Below are positions 1 through 8,652 of a stretch of DNA of 64,000 bases, one piece after another. Position 1 is the first letter of the stretch. Every line of letters begins with the position of its first letter. Position numbers and translations under genes: made by a program. Origin of the DNA: Sulfurospirillum barnesii SES-3 (GTDB lineage Bacteria; Campylobacterota; Campylobacteria; Campylobacterales; Sulfurospirillaceae). The stretch is taken from contig NC_018002.1 of NCBI RefSeq assembly GCF_000265295.1, positions 1,674,001 through 1,738,000 of the forward strand, written 5' to 3'. The notes under the pieces were generated by a model, which was not told the DNA's origin, did not search any database, and worked only from the letters and a program-made list of their open reading frames with translations.

Positions 1-221
1 CCAATCCATAACGTAGCACGGTAGGTTTTAGGCGCTTTTTTTAAAAAACGGAACAGTTTGGTAAACTGACCAAATGCCACAATTAAAACGCCCTGAGCAA
101 AGGGGTCAAGCGTGCCTGAGAACCCTGCTTTTTTTACACCATAACGCCTTTTGATACGACTTAAAAAATGGTTACACACCATGTTCGCTGGCTTATATGC
201 CACAAAAAGACGGTTTTGCAC
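1..221 (-). CDS. truB: tRNA pseudouridine(55) synthase TruB, N-terminal part (truncated by window edge)
   Basis: TruB converts uridine 55 in the T-loop of tRNAs to pseudouridine. The visible 73 codons show the N-terminal catalytic region: [10 protein letters not shown], then [17 protein letters not shown], which contains the family signature GTLDPxAxGVL with the catalytic Asp, followed by [10 protein letters not shown]. The reading frame opens with a GTG that shares one base with the TAG stop of the upstream helicase gene (TAGTG), so the two are probably translationally coupled. The C-terminal part lies outside the window. The start is inferred from the junction; the family assignment is firm. 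Confidence 0.9.
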   Translation of the reverse strand, partial: MQNRLFVAYKPANMVCNHFLSRIKRRYGVKKAGFSGTLDPFAQGVLIVAFGQFTKLFRFLKKAPKTYRATLWI

Positions 222-2266
222 TAAATTTTCTCGACAAAGGAAGCCAAAATATCACGTTTGGTTCCACTAAAATTAATTTGTAATTTAAACTCCCTACCCA
301 CCTTACTCACTTCAGTGACACGACCAATTCCAAAGATTTTGTGTTTGACCAAATCCCCTTTTTTAAACGATGTGGTTCTCTCTAAAATCAAACTTCCCTC
401 ACACACCCCTGCTTCTTTTAAAAAACGGCTTTTTGAAAGTTCCGTTCGTCTTCCTTTGTAAAAACGACTTCCTGAAAAACTAAGGGTCAGCTCTTTTTTT
501 GCTCTAGTAATGGCGACATACCCCAAACGACGCTCTTCTTCTATATCGCTTCCATCGCCAACCAATGGGAAAAATCCCTCTTCCAGACCAATCACAAACA
601 GGTATTCAAACTCTAAACCTTTACTCGCATGAATACTCATAATGGAGATATTCTCACTATCGATCTGATCTTGATCGCTCTGCAATGCCAATTCATTTAA
701 AAAATCATCCACGCCCATCTGCGGATTTTGTTTCACATAATCTCGAAAAAGTCCATAAAATTCATCAATGTTGGAGAGACGCTCTAGCGAGTCTGGTTGA
801 TTGTTATAATACTCTTTAATGGCAAACGCCTCTTCAATTGCATCAATCATATCGTAGGTGGAATGGGCTTGAATGGTTTGCATACGAGCAATATTGTGAA
901 CAAACTCTTTGAGTGCTAGCGCTGCTTTTTTACTCGCCTCTTTTTCAATCCCTTCCTCATTACATGTAATGTACTCATAAATGGATTGCGTGTTCTCGTA
1001 CGCTGCTTTAAAAATGCGTTCCATCGTCACTTTTCCAAGACCCCGTTTAGGACGATTGATAATGCGCTTGATGGAAAAATCATCATGAGGATTGGCAATG
1101 ACACGGAGATAACTGATGACATCTTTGACCTCAGCACGCTCATAAAACTTTACACCCCCTACCATGTTGTAAGGAATTTTCTCTTTGTTAAGTCCCTCTT
1201 CTAAAGAACGACTCAGCGCATTAATGCGGTACAACACCGCAATATCCCTAGGATTTACACCGCTTTCAATAAGCTTTCGAATTTTTCGAGCAATGCTTAA
1301 CGCTTCTTGATTTTCATCATGTGATTCGAGGACTTCAATGGCTTTGCCCTCCCCTTTTGTACTCTCTAAGACTTTACCGATGCGTCCACGATTGTGGTCG
1401 ATTAAATCATTTGCCGCTTTAAGAATCTGCGTGGTCGAGCGATAATTTTTTTCAAGTTTAACAATTTTTACATTTTCAAAGGATTCATGAAATTCCAAAA
1501 TATTTTTAATATTTGCTCCACGCCAGCCATAAATACTTTGATCATCATCGCCCACCACGCACAAATTGCTGTGTGTATGGCAAAGCTTACGAAGCAGTTT
1601 ATACTGCAGTTCATTTGTATCTTGATACTCATCGACCATAATGTATTGATAGCGTCTACTGGTCTCTTCACATAAAGTCTCATCGCTCTCTAAAATTTTA
1701 TAAGGAAGCACCAAGAGGTCGTCAAAATCAACTAAATTATTGGAAAGCAGATAATCTTCATACTGTTCATATAATTTTGCAATAATTTGATAATTTTGCT
1801 GTTCTGCCTTTTCCCATGCGACTTTGGGGTCCAGCAAAGAAGTTTTATACCGTGAAATTTCACTAGCAATCATTCCTGTTGGAAGTTCACTGGATGTATT
1901 TAAATTTTTTAAAATACGTTTTTTATCATCGGTGTCAATGACCACAAAACTGTTCTTACGCCCTAATTTATCCATGTGAAATTTTAAAAACAAAAGACCA
2001 AATTTATGAAAGGTACACAACAGTGGGGGATACGAGTGTGAATTTATCATTGCCATAGCACGTTCTCGCATCTCGCTAGCAGCCTTATTCGTAAAGGTTA
2101 GCGTAAGCGTATTGGCTGCTGGAATGCCTAAAGAAAGCAAATACGAAAGCCTTGTGGTAATGGTTTTAGTTTTACCACTGCCTGCGCCTGCTAAAATAAG
2201 CACAGGGCCATCCACACATTTGATTGCATCTTGTTGTGATTCATTTAACGTCGCTAAATCTTGCAT
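221..2266 (-). CDS. uvrD: UvrD/Rep/PcrA-type ATP-dependent 3'-5' DNA helicase
   Basis: Superfamily 1A helicase of 681 residues, the usual length for UvrD/Rep/PcrA, acting in excision repair and replication restart. The N-terminus carries the Q-motif-like NESQQDAI and a Walker A AGAGSGKT at residues 26-33. Motif II appears as VDEYQDTN with motif [18 protein letters not shown] just after it, and motif VI is [11 protein letters not shown] near residue 600. A C-terminal tail with [10 protein letters not shown] resembles the Tudor-like end of PcrA. Whether it is functionally UvrD or Rep cannot be decided from one gene. It precedes truB with a one-base overlap. Confidence 0.93.
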   Translation of the reverse strand: MQDLATLNESQQDAIKCVDGPVLILAGAGSGKTKTITTRLSYLLSLGIPAANTLTLTFTNKAASEMRERAMAMINSHSYPPLLCTFHKFGLLFLKFHMDKLGRKNSFVVIDTDDKKRILKNLNTSSELPTGMIASEISRYKTSLLDPKVAWEKAEQQNYQIIAKLYEQYEDYLLSNNLVDFDDLLVLPYKILESDETLCEETSRRYQYIMVDEYQDTNELQYKLLRKLCHTHSNLCVVGDDDQSIYGWRGANIKNILEFHESFENVKIVKLEKNYRSTTQILKAANDLIDHNRGRIGKVLESTKGEGKAIEVLESHDENQEALSIARKIRKLIESGVNPRDIAVLYRINALSRSLEEGLNKEKIPYNMVGGVKFYERAEVKDVISYLRVIANPHDDFSIKRIINRPKRGLGKVTMERIFKAAYENTQSIYEYITCNEEGIEKEASKKAALALKEFVHNIARMQTIQAHSTYDMIDAIEEAFAIKEYYNNQPDSLERLSNIDEFYGLFRDYVKQNPQMGVDDFLNELALQSDQDQIDSENISIMSIHASKGLEFEYLFVIGLEEGFFPLVGDGSDIEEERRLGYVAITRAKKELTLSFSGSRFYKGRRTELSKSRFLKEAGVCEGSLILERTTSFKKGDLVKHKIFGIGRVTEVSKVGREFKLQINFSGTKRDILASFVEKI

Positions 2267-2296
2267 CGCTTTTCTACTTTTGTTGATATAGTCTTT

Positions 2297-2302
2297 ATTA
2301 TA
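2297..2302 (-). promoter_or_regulatory. Candidate -10 element for uvrD
   Basis: On the minus strand the sequence reads TTTGCTATAATAAAG, a perfect TATAAT about 30 bases before the helicase start codon. Campylobacterota housekeeping promoters typically have a good -10 and a weak -35, and no clear -35 is visible here. Confidence 0.55.
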
Positions 2303-2361
2303 GCAAAAAAAGTTTAAGCCAAACGTAGCGTTTCACTCTGCCTAAATTTATTAATTTTAGT

Positions 2362-2367
2362 TATAAT
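2362..2367 (+). promoter_or_regulatory. Candidate -10 element for the LysR gene
   Basis: TATAAT in the context TTAGTTATAATGC lies 37 bases before the ATG at 2404. An AAGGAT Shine-Dalgarno sequence sits about 8 bases ahead of that ATG. Confidence 0.55.
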
Positions 2368-2403
2368 GCTTATCATACGTTTATTTCCATAAGGATCGTT
2401 CAC

Positions 2404-3327
2404 ATGCTTAAAGATTTTTCTAAGATAGAGACATTTTTAACCGTTATTAAAGAAAAAAGCTTTTCAAAAGCCTCTAAAAAGCTAGGTATCAGTCAACCCG
2501 CTGTCACACAACAAATCAAACTTTTAGAAGAGTATTTGGATGTGCAGATTGTTGATCGTAAAAAAAATGGTATTAAGCTAACCACTGCTGGAGAAGAGCT
2601 CTATAAAGTTGCGATCAAACTTGAAAAACAAATTTTAGCAGCAGAACGTGAAATGCTAAGACTTGTCAATAAAGAGGTTATTTTTGTACTAGGGGCTTCT
2701 GCGGTGATTGGAAATTACATTCTGCCCGATTTTCTCAATGACATTCAAGATGCCATTAAAAACAATGTTATGCTTAAAGTTGAAAATACAGCAGACATTA
2801 CCGAAAAGCTTTTAGATAAAAAAGTGGACCTTGCCCTTGTGGAAGCGCCCTACTTTCAAGAAGGTATTATTTACAGAGAATGGATGGAAGATGAATTGGT
2901 CATTACCAGTAAATCCCCTCTACCAAAAAACCTCACTAAAGAAGATTTACTGAGCTTCAATTGGATTTGCAGAGAAGAAGAGTCGCATACACGAAAAATC
3001 ATTCATGACACATTTGAAAAAATCGATGTGGATTGCAAAAGCTTTAAGGTTAAGAGCATACTCACTAGTTCAACGGCGGTGAAACAAACTCTCTTAAAAT
3101 CAAATATTCAAGAAGGTACACCCACCGTTTCCATCCTCTCAAAATATATTATTGCTGATGAAATCGAAAGAGGCGAACTTTTTACTGCTAAGATGAAAGG
3201 CTTGAAGCTCACACGAATGCTCTACTTATGCTACTTAAAAGATCGCAAACACGATGCGCTGATTGACAGTGTCATTAACTATCTTATGAGTAAACACCCT
3301 AATAAAGCAATCGTTCCTACTTTTTAA
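2404..3327 (+). CDS. LysR-family transcriptional regulator
   Basis: A 307-residue protein of normal LysR length. The N-terminal winged helix-turn-helix is clear: FLTVIKEKSFSKASKKLGISQPAVTQQIKLLEEYL. A linker helix follows (about residues 60-90) and then the periplasmic-binding-protein-like effector domain. The ligand is not recognisable. LysR regulators often control a divergent neighbour; here the divergent neighbour is the uvrD helicase gene, which is an unlikely target. The stop codon region overlaps the convergent SspB-like gene by 11 bases. Confidence 0.88.
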   Translation: MLKDFSKIETFLTVIKEKSFSKASKKLGISQPAVTQQIKLLEEYLDVQIVDRKKNGIKLTTAGEELYKVAIKLEKQILAAEREMLRLVNKEVIFVLGASAVIGNYILPDFLNDIQDAIKNNVMLKVENTADITEKLLDKKVDLALVEAPYFQEGIIYREWMEDELVITSKSPLPKNLTKEDLLSFNWICREEESHTRKIIHDTFEKIDVDCKSFKVKSILTSSTAVKQTLLKSNIQEGTPTVSILSKYIIADEIERGELFTAKMKGLKLTRMLYLCYLKDRKHDALIDSVINYLMSKHPNKAIVPTF

Positions 3328-3769
3328 TCAACTTTTGATTTTCAGGATTGGCCATCAACGCTTCCATTGAGCGTTTGATGCCATTATCCTTTGGCGCTTT
3401 TTTCAGTACCTTAGAAGGTGTGCTTAGATTGATAAACACGGGCACCTCTTCAATAACAATTTGCAAAATAGCATCCAATGGAACACTTACCAAAGAGCCA
3501 AAATTATCATTCCCAAATCCTGCCTCAAAACTGAGTATATCATTGTAAATTTGCGCACTCTCAAACGTGTACCCTGCTAGAAAAAACATCGTAATAGGTT
3601 TAAAATTATGAGTAATACTCTCAGGCAATTCAGGATTAAATCCAACATCAGAAATATTGGTTAAAATCGAAAAAGAGACCCCTTGTTTAAGCAGTAAGTC
3701 AATAATCTCTTTGGTATGCTTTTGCATTAAAGCATGAAAAGCATCATCGCCTAGCACTGTTTCAATCAT
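3317..3769 (-). CDS. SspB-like protein (possible ClpXP adaptor)
   Basis: A 150-residue soluble protein. Residues 76-104 (NDILSFEAGFG, then LVSVPLDAILQI at 93-104) resemble the core of E. coli SspB (as I recall it, NDEVRFNARFGG... QVSVPLAAVLAI), including the spacing between the two strands. SspB delivers ssrA-tagged proteins to ClpXP. The match is by eye over about 30 residues, and the typical acidic SspB C-terminal ClpX-binding tail is absent: the tail here is basic and lysine-rich. It may therefore be a fold relative with another partner. It overlaps the start of the convergent LysR end and the pepF stop (8 bases, same strand), so it is probably co-transcribed with pepF. Confidence 0.6.
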   Translation of the reverse strand: MIETVLGDDAFHALMQKHTKEIIDLLLKQGVSFSILTNISDVGFNPELPESITHNFKPITMFFLAGYTFESAQIYNDILSFEAGFGNDNFGSLVSVPLDAILQIVIEEVPVFINLSTPSKVLKKAPKDNGIKRSMEALMANPENQKLIKK

Positions 3770-5483
3770 CGCACAATCCTTTAAACTCCGCTAAGAGGAT
3801 TTCAATTTCGCCAATACCCAATTTCCAAAAATTTTCATCTTCAATGTCAAACCCAAATTTTTTAATGAGCTCTTTGGGACTTTGACTTCCCCCTGCACTT
3901 AAAAATGCGGTATAGGTTTGCACAAAGTGGGCTTTATCGCTCTTTTTATATAAACCATATAATGCCAAAACCAACAACTGCCCATAACTGTACGCATAGC
4001 AGTAAAAAGGCGAATGAATAAAATGAGGAATGTAGCTCCACCACAATGCATAATTTTTAGAGAGGGTAATACTTGTGCCAAACATTTTTTGGCTCTCTTC
4101 CATCCAATAAGCATTCAACGTCGCAAGGTCTAACTCACCCTCATGCGCATGGACTTTTCGCTCAAAAGTTGTAAAGTTAATTTGACGGTAAAACGTTGAG
4201 AAAATATCCTCAATTTTACTTGCATATAAAGAGCGTTTCTCCGCTTTGCTTAAATCGTCTTTGATCGCATCAAACACCAACATTTCCGCAAAAACAGAGG
4301 CTGTCTCAGAAGTTGTTAAGGGTGTATCACTCCCCAAATAGCCCACACCACGAGAAAGATACTGATGAATCGCATGTCCTAATTCATGGGCTAAAGTAAA
4401 CAAATCACGCCTGGTATTGGTGTGATTTAAAAGCACATAAGGATGGGTTGAGGGAGTTGCAGGGTGCGAAAACGCCCCTCCTCGTTTTTTATCTTTTGGA
4501 AAAACATCAATCCAACCATTTTCAAATGCCATAGATGCAATTTCATAAAATTTTGGATTAAACTTTTCAAAAGCTTTAAGGACAATCTCTTTAGAGGTAT
4601 CAAAATCGTATCGTGCATTGGATGTCTCAAGTGGAGCGTAACGGTCGTACTCAAATAATTCTTCAAGCCCTAAAAGTTTTGCTTTTTGTGTGTAATACGC
4701 TTGCACCAAATGAAAACTATTTTCAGCACTCTTCACCAAAGCATCGACACTTTTTTGTGTAATTTTATTATCAATATGGCGAGGGTGTTCTGCACTTTTA
4801 TACCCACGCAATTCACATTCATTGGCAAGATCGGCTTTAATCATATTGAAAATATACGCCAATAACGGCTGATGCTCTTTAATGCCTTTTGTAAAAACGC
4901 TCGCTGCTTTTCTTCGTACCTCACGGTTGGCATCTTGCAGCTTACTTAAAATCTCTTCTTCTGAAAGTTTTTCTCCCTCATAACTAAATTTTAAACGGCT
5001 AAAATGCTCATCAAAAAGCCTGCTAAAAGCAGACGCAGAAGTCATCTCTTTTTTGAGCAAAATGCGCTCTTCTTTTTGTGAAAGCTGGTAAGGTTTTTCC
5101 TCTATCAACGATTCCAAATAAAACTTGTACATGGGCGCAGAGGCTATTAACTCTTCTTGTTTAGGTTTTGAAAGTTTGTTAAATTCTAATTCAAAGAAGA
5201 GAAGATTCTCAGCGATCTTGCTGTATTCTTGTTGATATTTTGCATAAAATCCACCCTCTTCACTGTTCGTAGCAAAGCGTAAAAACGCATACGTCATAAT
5301 GCGTCCTAGTTTTTCGTTAATTGCTTCGTATTCACGAATAGCTTCTAAAAATTCATTGACATGTAACGCTTTTAGTTTCCCTTTGCACATCGTTTCTAAG
5401 CTTTTAGCACGGCTATTGGCATCCTTTAAATCACTCTCCAAAGAGGCTTCATTTTCATATAATGCGCTAAGTTCCCAATTCAA
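3762..5483 (-). CDS. pepF: Oligoendopeptidase F-type M3 metallopeptidase
   Basis: A cytoplasmic zinc peptidase of 573 residues that cleaves oligopeptides. The zinc-binding motif HELGH is at about residue 366 in TLAHELGHAIHQYL, and the third ligand region SETASVFAEML lies about 30 residues later, as in M3B peptidases. The N-terminal half is helical and rich in Lys and Glu. Length matches the PepF family. There is no signal peptide. Its 3' end overlaps the SspB-like gene by 8 bases, and it begins just after pabC, so it belongs to the same minus-strand run. Confidence 0.92.
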   Translation of the reverse strand: MNWELSALYENEASLESDLKDANSRAKSLETMCKGKLKALHVNEFLEAIREYEAINEKLGRIMTYAFLRFATNSEEGGFYAKYQQEYSKIAENLLFFELEFNKLSKPKQEELIASAPMYKFYLESLIEEKPYQLSQKEERILLKKEMTSASAFSRLFDEHFSRLKFSYEGEKLSEEEILSKLQDANREVRRKAASVFTKGIKEHQPLLAYIFNMIKADLANECELRGYKSAEHPRHIDNKITQKSVDALVKSAENSFHLVQAYYTQKAKLLGLEELFEYDRYAPLETSNARYDFDTSKEIVLKAFEKFNPKFYEIASMAFENGWIDVFPKDKKRGGAFSHPATPSTHPYVLLNHTNTRRDLFTLAHELGHAIHQYLSRGVGYLGSDTPLTTSETASVFAEMLVFDAIKDDLSKAEKRSLYASKIEDIFSTFYRQINFTTFERKVHAHEGELDLATLNAYWMEESQKMFGTSITLSKNYALWWSYIPHFIHSPFYCYAYSYGQLLVLALYGLYKKSDKAHFVQTYTAFLSAGGSQSPKELIKKFGFDIEDENFWKLGIGEIEILLAEFKGLCDD

Positions 5484-5486
5484 ATT

Positions 5487-6083
5487 TCATTCCTTAATAA
5501 GTACGTTGTGAAGGATTTTAAATCCAATAAGTGCATTCATTATAGCAAATTTCTGCGCTTTTTGAAGGCTTTGGCGTCTTAGCGGTGCTTCTTTTAAGAA
5601 TCCACTTAGAAGCAACCGAGCACGTGTTGTTCCCTCTAAAAGGGGATGTGTTGGGGTGTACCATTGTCCATCGATTAATAAAGCAATGTTTGCAATGCTG
5701 GTATCTTTTAAAACATCTTTACATGTAAAGATTACATCATCAAATTTCCCTTGAAGGTCAGTTGCTAAGAGTGTTCTATCACAATATTTATACGCATACG
5801 ATAGCTCATCACGTTCCATCACTAAAAAACGCTCAAACAAACGAGGCACATAGGGAAAATACTCCACCTTTTCAATACCTGACGTATACTCGACACGCAC
5901 CCGATAAAGACCCTCTTTTGGAGGCGTAAGATGCTCACTTAAGCGTATGCTCTCCTTCGCACCATAGAGTGCATGGCGTGTTTTATCAAACCGTGCTTGA
6001 TGAAACGCAAGATGGTATAAATATCCATCTTGCACTTTAATCGTTTCAAAACACGGGGAAATAGACTTTATCGCACACCTCAT
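5487..6083 (-). CDS. pabC: 4-amino-4-deoxychorismate lyase (class IV aminotransferase fold)
   Basis: PabC converts aminodeoxychorismate to p-aminobenzoate and pyruvate in folate synthesis, using PLP. Visible features are AYKYCDRTLL with the candidate PLP lysine, FDDVIFTC in place of the usual (D/N)E(V/A)(L/I)F strand, and HPLLEGTTRARLL, the typical phosphate-binding end. I place the start at the ATG for MRCAIKS (6083), giving 198 residues and a 38-base overlap with the end of pabB in another frame. A longer frame from 6149 is open but would overlap pabB by 104 bases. Direct adjacency to pabB supports the call. One copy of TTTACATGTAAA lies inside the gene at 5718-5729. Confidence 0.82.
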   Translation of the reverse strand: MRCAIKSISPCFETIKVQDGYLYHLAFHQARFDKTRHALYGAKESIRLSEHLTPPKEGLYRVRVEYTSGIEKVEYFPYVPRLFERFLVMERDELSYAYKYCDRTLLATDLQGKFDDVIFTCKDVLKDTSIANIALLIDGQWYTPTHPLLEGTTRARLLLSGFLKEAPLRRQSLQKAQKFAIMNALIGFKILHNVLIKE

Positions 6084-7008
6084 CGTACTCCTTTTTTGCC
6101 TCACTAAGCACGGTAATTCCTCCACCACTTTTAAAGACATACCCCTCATCCGTTTTCTCTAAAAAACGAATCAACACGGCACTATCAAGCATTGTGCCAT
6201 CGTAAATTCCAAAAATACCTGTGTAAAAGCCTCTATCGTATCCCTCAATACGCTCAATAATCTCCACGCTGCTTCGCTTGGGTGTTCCGCTGATGGAACC
6301 TGCTGGTAAAAGGGTGGAGAGAATATCACCAATGCGTTCATGCCACTGCTCGTCCAATGTTCCTTGAATATGAGAACTCACTTGCAACAATGTTTTATCC
6401 GATGTATGCACTTTTTCAATATAACGAAATTTTTCCACACGCACTTCTTTGGCAACCATGCTGAGATCATTGCGTAACAAATCAACCACCATAACATGCT
6501 CTGCTTTTTCTTTTTCATCGCCCAATATAACCGCTTCAGCATTAGGAACACTCGCATCAATCGTCCCTTTCATGGGGTACGTATGAATCTGATTGGCTTG
6601 TATTTTAACAAATCGCTCAGGAGAAAAAGCAACAAATTGGTCTTTAAAATAGAGTTTAAACGGTGCGTGTGCTGCGTAAAAAAGTGACTTCAAATCAAAG
6701 GACACTTCCACTTTTGTTTGGGCTGTAAGATTTAGCATATAGGTGTTACCTGCTTTAATCTCTTCCATCACTGCATCAAATTTTTGAAAATATACCTCTG
6801 GAGATGGATACGTTTTTTTACATGTAACTGCTTTACATGTAAGCTTTTTTGAAGAACAAAGAGGTGTTTCAAACGCATACAAAACATCCTCATCCAACAA
6901 AGAGAGCGCTTTAGCATATACATTCTTTTGCGCATAATCAATCACAAAGAAAAAAGGCTCTCTTCTTCTTCCAAATGCATTCAAGCGTTCACACGTTTGA
7001 GCGTTCAA
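6046..7008 (-). CDS. pabB: Aminodeoxychorismate synthase component I
   Basis: PabB aminates chorismate to aminodeoxychorismate, using ammonia from the PabA glutaminase. The 320-residue chorismate-binding protein has YPMKGTIDAS, whose Lys corresponds to the PIKGT nucleophile that separates PabB from anthranilate synthase TrpE (PIAGT). It also has LLRNDLSMVA, PAGSISGTPK and the terminal GGGIT segment. It is shorter than E. coli PabB because the N-terminal domain is reduced, which is common in Campylobacterota. It overlaps pabC and abuts bioD with no gap. Two TTACATGTAA copies 15 bp apart (6818 and 6833) encode TCK twice in the poorly conserved N-terminal region. Confidence 0.9.
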   Translation of the reverse strand: MNAQTCERLNAFGRRREPFFFVIDYAQKNVYAKALSLLDEDVLYAFETPLCSSKKLTCKAVTCKKTYPSPEVYFQKFDAVMEEIKAGNTYMLNLTAQTKVEVSFDLKSLFYAAHAPFKLYFKDQFVAFSPERFVKIQANQIHTYPMKGTIDASVPNAEAVILGDEKEKAEHVMVVDLLRNDLSMVAKEVRVEKFRYIEKVHTSDKTLLQVSSHIQGTLDEQWHERIGDILSTLLPAGSISGTPKRSSVEIIERIEGYDRGFYTGIFGIYDGTMLDSAVLIRFLEKTDEGYVFKSGGGITVLSEAKKEYDEVCDKVYFPVF

Positions 7009-7656
7009 TCACACACCCAAACTTCGTAAAATATTCGGCATATCCTCTTGAACGGAGAGCACTCTGCCAAAAGTTTTTTTCAAAAATGGCAAGCTAATAG
7101 TATCAAAATGTGTTCGTTCTGCTTTAAAATTAATACACCACTCATAATCCTCAACGCCCAAACTATCTAAAAGATGTAAATTAAGCAAAATGTCATTAAT
7201 GCAGCCCAATTGGTCATGCCCAACCAATAAAGTTTTCGCTTCAAAAAGACGAATAAAATCGTACATGTAAAGGTCTTCTTCAATGGGGACTAATAAACCA
7301 CCAGCTCCTTCAATAAGGACAATATCACATAAAGATGCTATTTTTTCATAAGCATGTTGCAACACGTCTACATTAATTTTCTTACGTCCTTTTGCCACAA
7401 ATGGAGCCGCAGGAAGTTCAAAACAGTAAGGAACAATCTCTTTTAAAGAGAGTTTTTCCAAATCAGGATGGTAACGCTTTGCCATCTCAAACAACATCAC
7501 GGCATCCAAAGGCGCATCCATCACCCCTGTTTCAATGGGTTTCATTACCCCCACTTTTAAACCTTTTGCACTCAGTGCTTCGAGAAGTTTTAGCGTCGTA
7601 TAGGTCTTTCCCACATTGGTATTGGTCGCTGTAATAAAAATAGGAGAATATTTCAT
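7009..7656 (-). CDS. bioD: Dethiobiotin synthetase
   Basis: BioD carboxylates 7,8-diaminopelargonate to dethiobiotin with ATP and CO2. The 215-residue protein has the P-loop TATNTNVGKT at residues 9-18, MKPIETGV as the substrate-binding segment with its catalytic Lys, and LIEGAGGLLVPI. Length and motifs match the family. It is followed with no gap by pabB. The other biotin gene in the window, bioF, is 20 kb away, so the pathway is dispersed. Confidence 0.92.
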   Translation of the reverse strand: MKYSPIFITATNTNVGKTYTTLKLLEALSAKGLKVGVMKPIETGVMDAPLDAVMLFEMAKRYHPDLEKLSLKEIVPYCFELPAAPFVAKGRKKINVDVLQHAYEKIASLCDIVLIEGAGGLLVPIEEDLYMYDFIRLFEAKTLLVGHDQLGCINDILLNLHLLDSLGVEDYEWCINFKAERTHFDTISLPFLKKTFGRVLSVQEDMPNILRSLGV

Positions 7657-7686
7657 TCTAAGCCTTTTATTTTTTAAAAATTATAC

Positions 7687-8550
7687 CTATTTAAAACGCA
7701 CTGGCACACAAAAGTCCAAATCAAAACGTTCATCAGCGTTAATAAAATGATTTTCTCTATAAATAGCAAACGAAGGAAGGGCTACTTTTTCATACTCGCT
7801 TGCACATAACCATTCATGATAAATCACATCCATATACTTTTTTAAATCACCATACACCCCTTGAAGCGAAAAAACCGCACACAGTGTTGGAGGAATATGC
7901 ATAACCCCAACATCCCCATTTCGATAAAAACGACCCGAAGAAGGAAGCTGCAAACACGCAACATAATGACACTGTGACGATTCGACAAAACGAGGGTTGC
8001 TGTGGTGTAACGCTATCATGGTTTGTTGTGAAAACGCAACGCCTTGCCTGAGTGCCCAATCTTGCAATTTAAGCCATGCCCTTTTGATACTTCTATCGTA
8101 CCCCTTATGCCTTACGTATGCCACGTAAAAGGAAGGCATTGTTTGAATCTTTACATGTAAAGGTTTTTCCAAAAAACTCATATCTTTTTTTTCATTTGCC
8201 TTATCCACTTCTCGCCACTTTGTAGGAGTCACACCAAAATTCTCTTTAAAGGCTTGTGTGAAAGAAGCATTCGAGCTAAATCCAACCTCTTGCATGCTAT
8301 GGCTAATGGTAGAATGGGGATTAAAAAGGAGTAAATTGGCGGCATGCTCTAACTTTACCCGTTTAATATACCCATGCACACTCTCGCCAACTCGCTCTTT
8401 AAAGACACGATTGAAATGAAAAGGAGACATCGCAACCAATGACGCCAGTTCTTCCACTCCATAGTTCTTTTGCAAATCTTTGTGAATATAAAAAAGCACC
8501 TCATTGATACGTTCAAGGTGATCGTTTTGCGTACTTTGTCTGTGTTTCAT
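7687..8550 (-). CDS. AraC-family regulator with GyrI-like small-molecule-binding domain
   Basis: The N-terminal 110 residues form a double helix-turn-helix AraC domain (ELASLVAMSPFHFNRVFKERVG and GFSSNASFTQAFKENFGVTPTKWR). The C-terminal half (from about residue 130, with MPSFYVAYVRHKG and ICxPV-like DFCVPVRFK at the end) resembles the GyrI-like effector domain seen in SoxS/Rob-type drug sensors. I chose the ATG at 8550 (MKHRQS) over the upstream in-frame ATG at 8568, but the evidence between them is weak. It is divergent from the aminotransferase gene at 8653, which it may regulate. A TTTACATGTAAA copy lies at 8150-8161. Confidence 0.85.
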   Translation of the reverse strand: MKHRQSTQNDHLERINEVLFYIHKDLQKNYGVEELASLVAMSPFHFNRVFKERVGESVHGYIKRVKLEHAANLLLFNPHSTISHSMQEVGFSSNASFTQAFKENFGVTPTKWREVDKANEKKDMSFLEKPLHVKIQTMPSFYVAYVRHKGYDRSIKRAWLKLQDWALRQGVAFSQQTMIALHHSNPRFVESSQCHYVACLQLPSSGRFYRNGDVGVMHIPPTLCAVFSLQGVYGDLKKYMDVIYHEWLCASEYEKVALPSFAIYRENHFINADERFDLDFCVPVRFK

Positions 8551-8619
8551 CCGCAAATTATAGCACAAATGGACAAAACAAATCCCTCATTTTATGTGGT
8601 TTAACAAAAGGTGCATTGC

Positions 8620-8625
8620 TATAAT
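8620..8625 (+). promoter_or_regulatory. Candidate -10 element for the aminotransferase gene
   Basis: TATAAT in GCATTGCTATAATGAGG. Transcription would begin near 8632, so the in-frame GTG at 8611 cannot be the start and the ATG at 8653, preceded by AAAGG, is favoured. Confidence 0.6.
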
Positions 8626-8652
8626 GAGGCTATATTTTTACAAAGGTTTATT

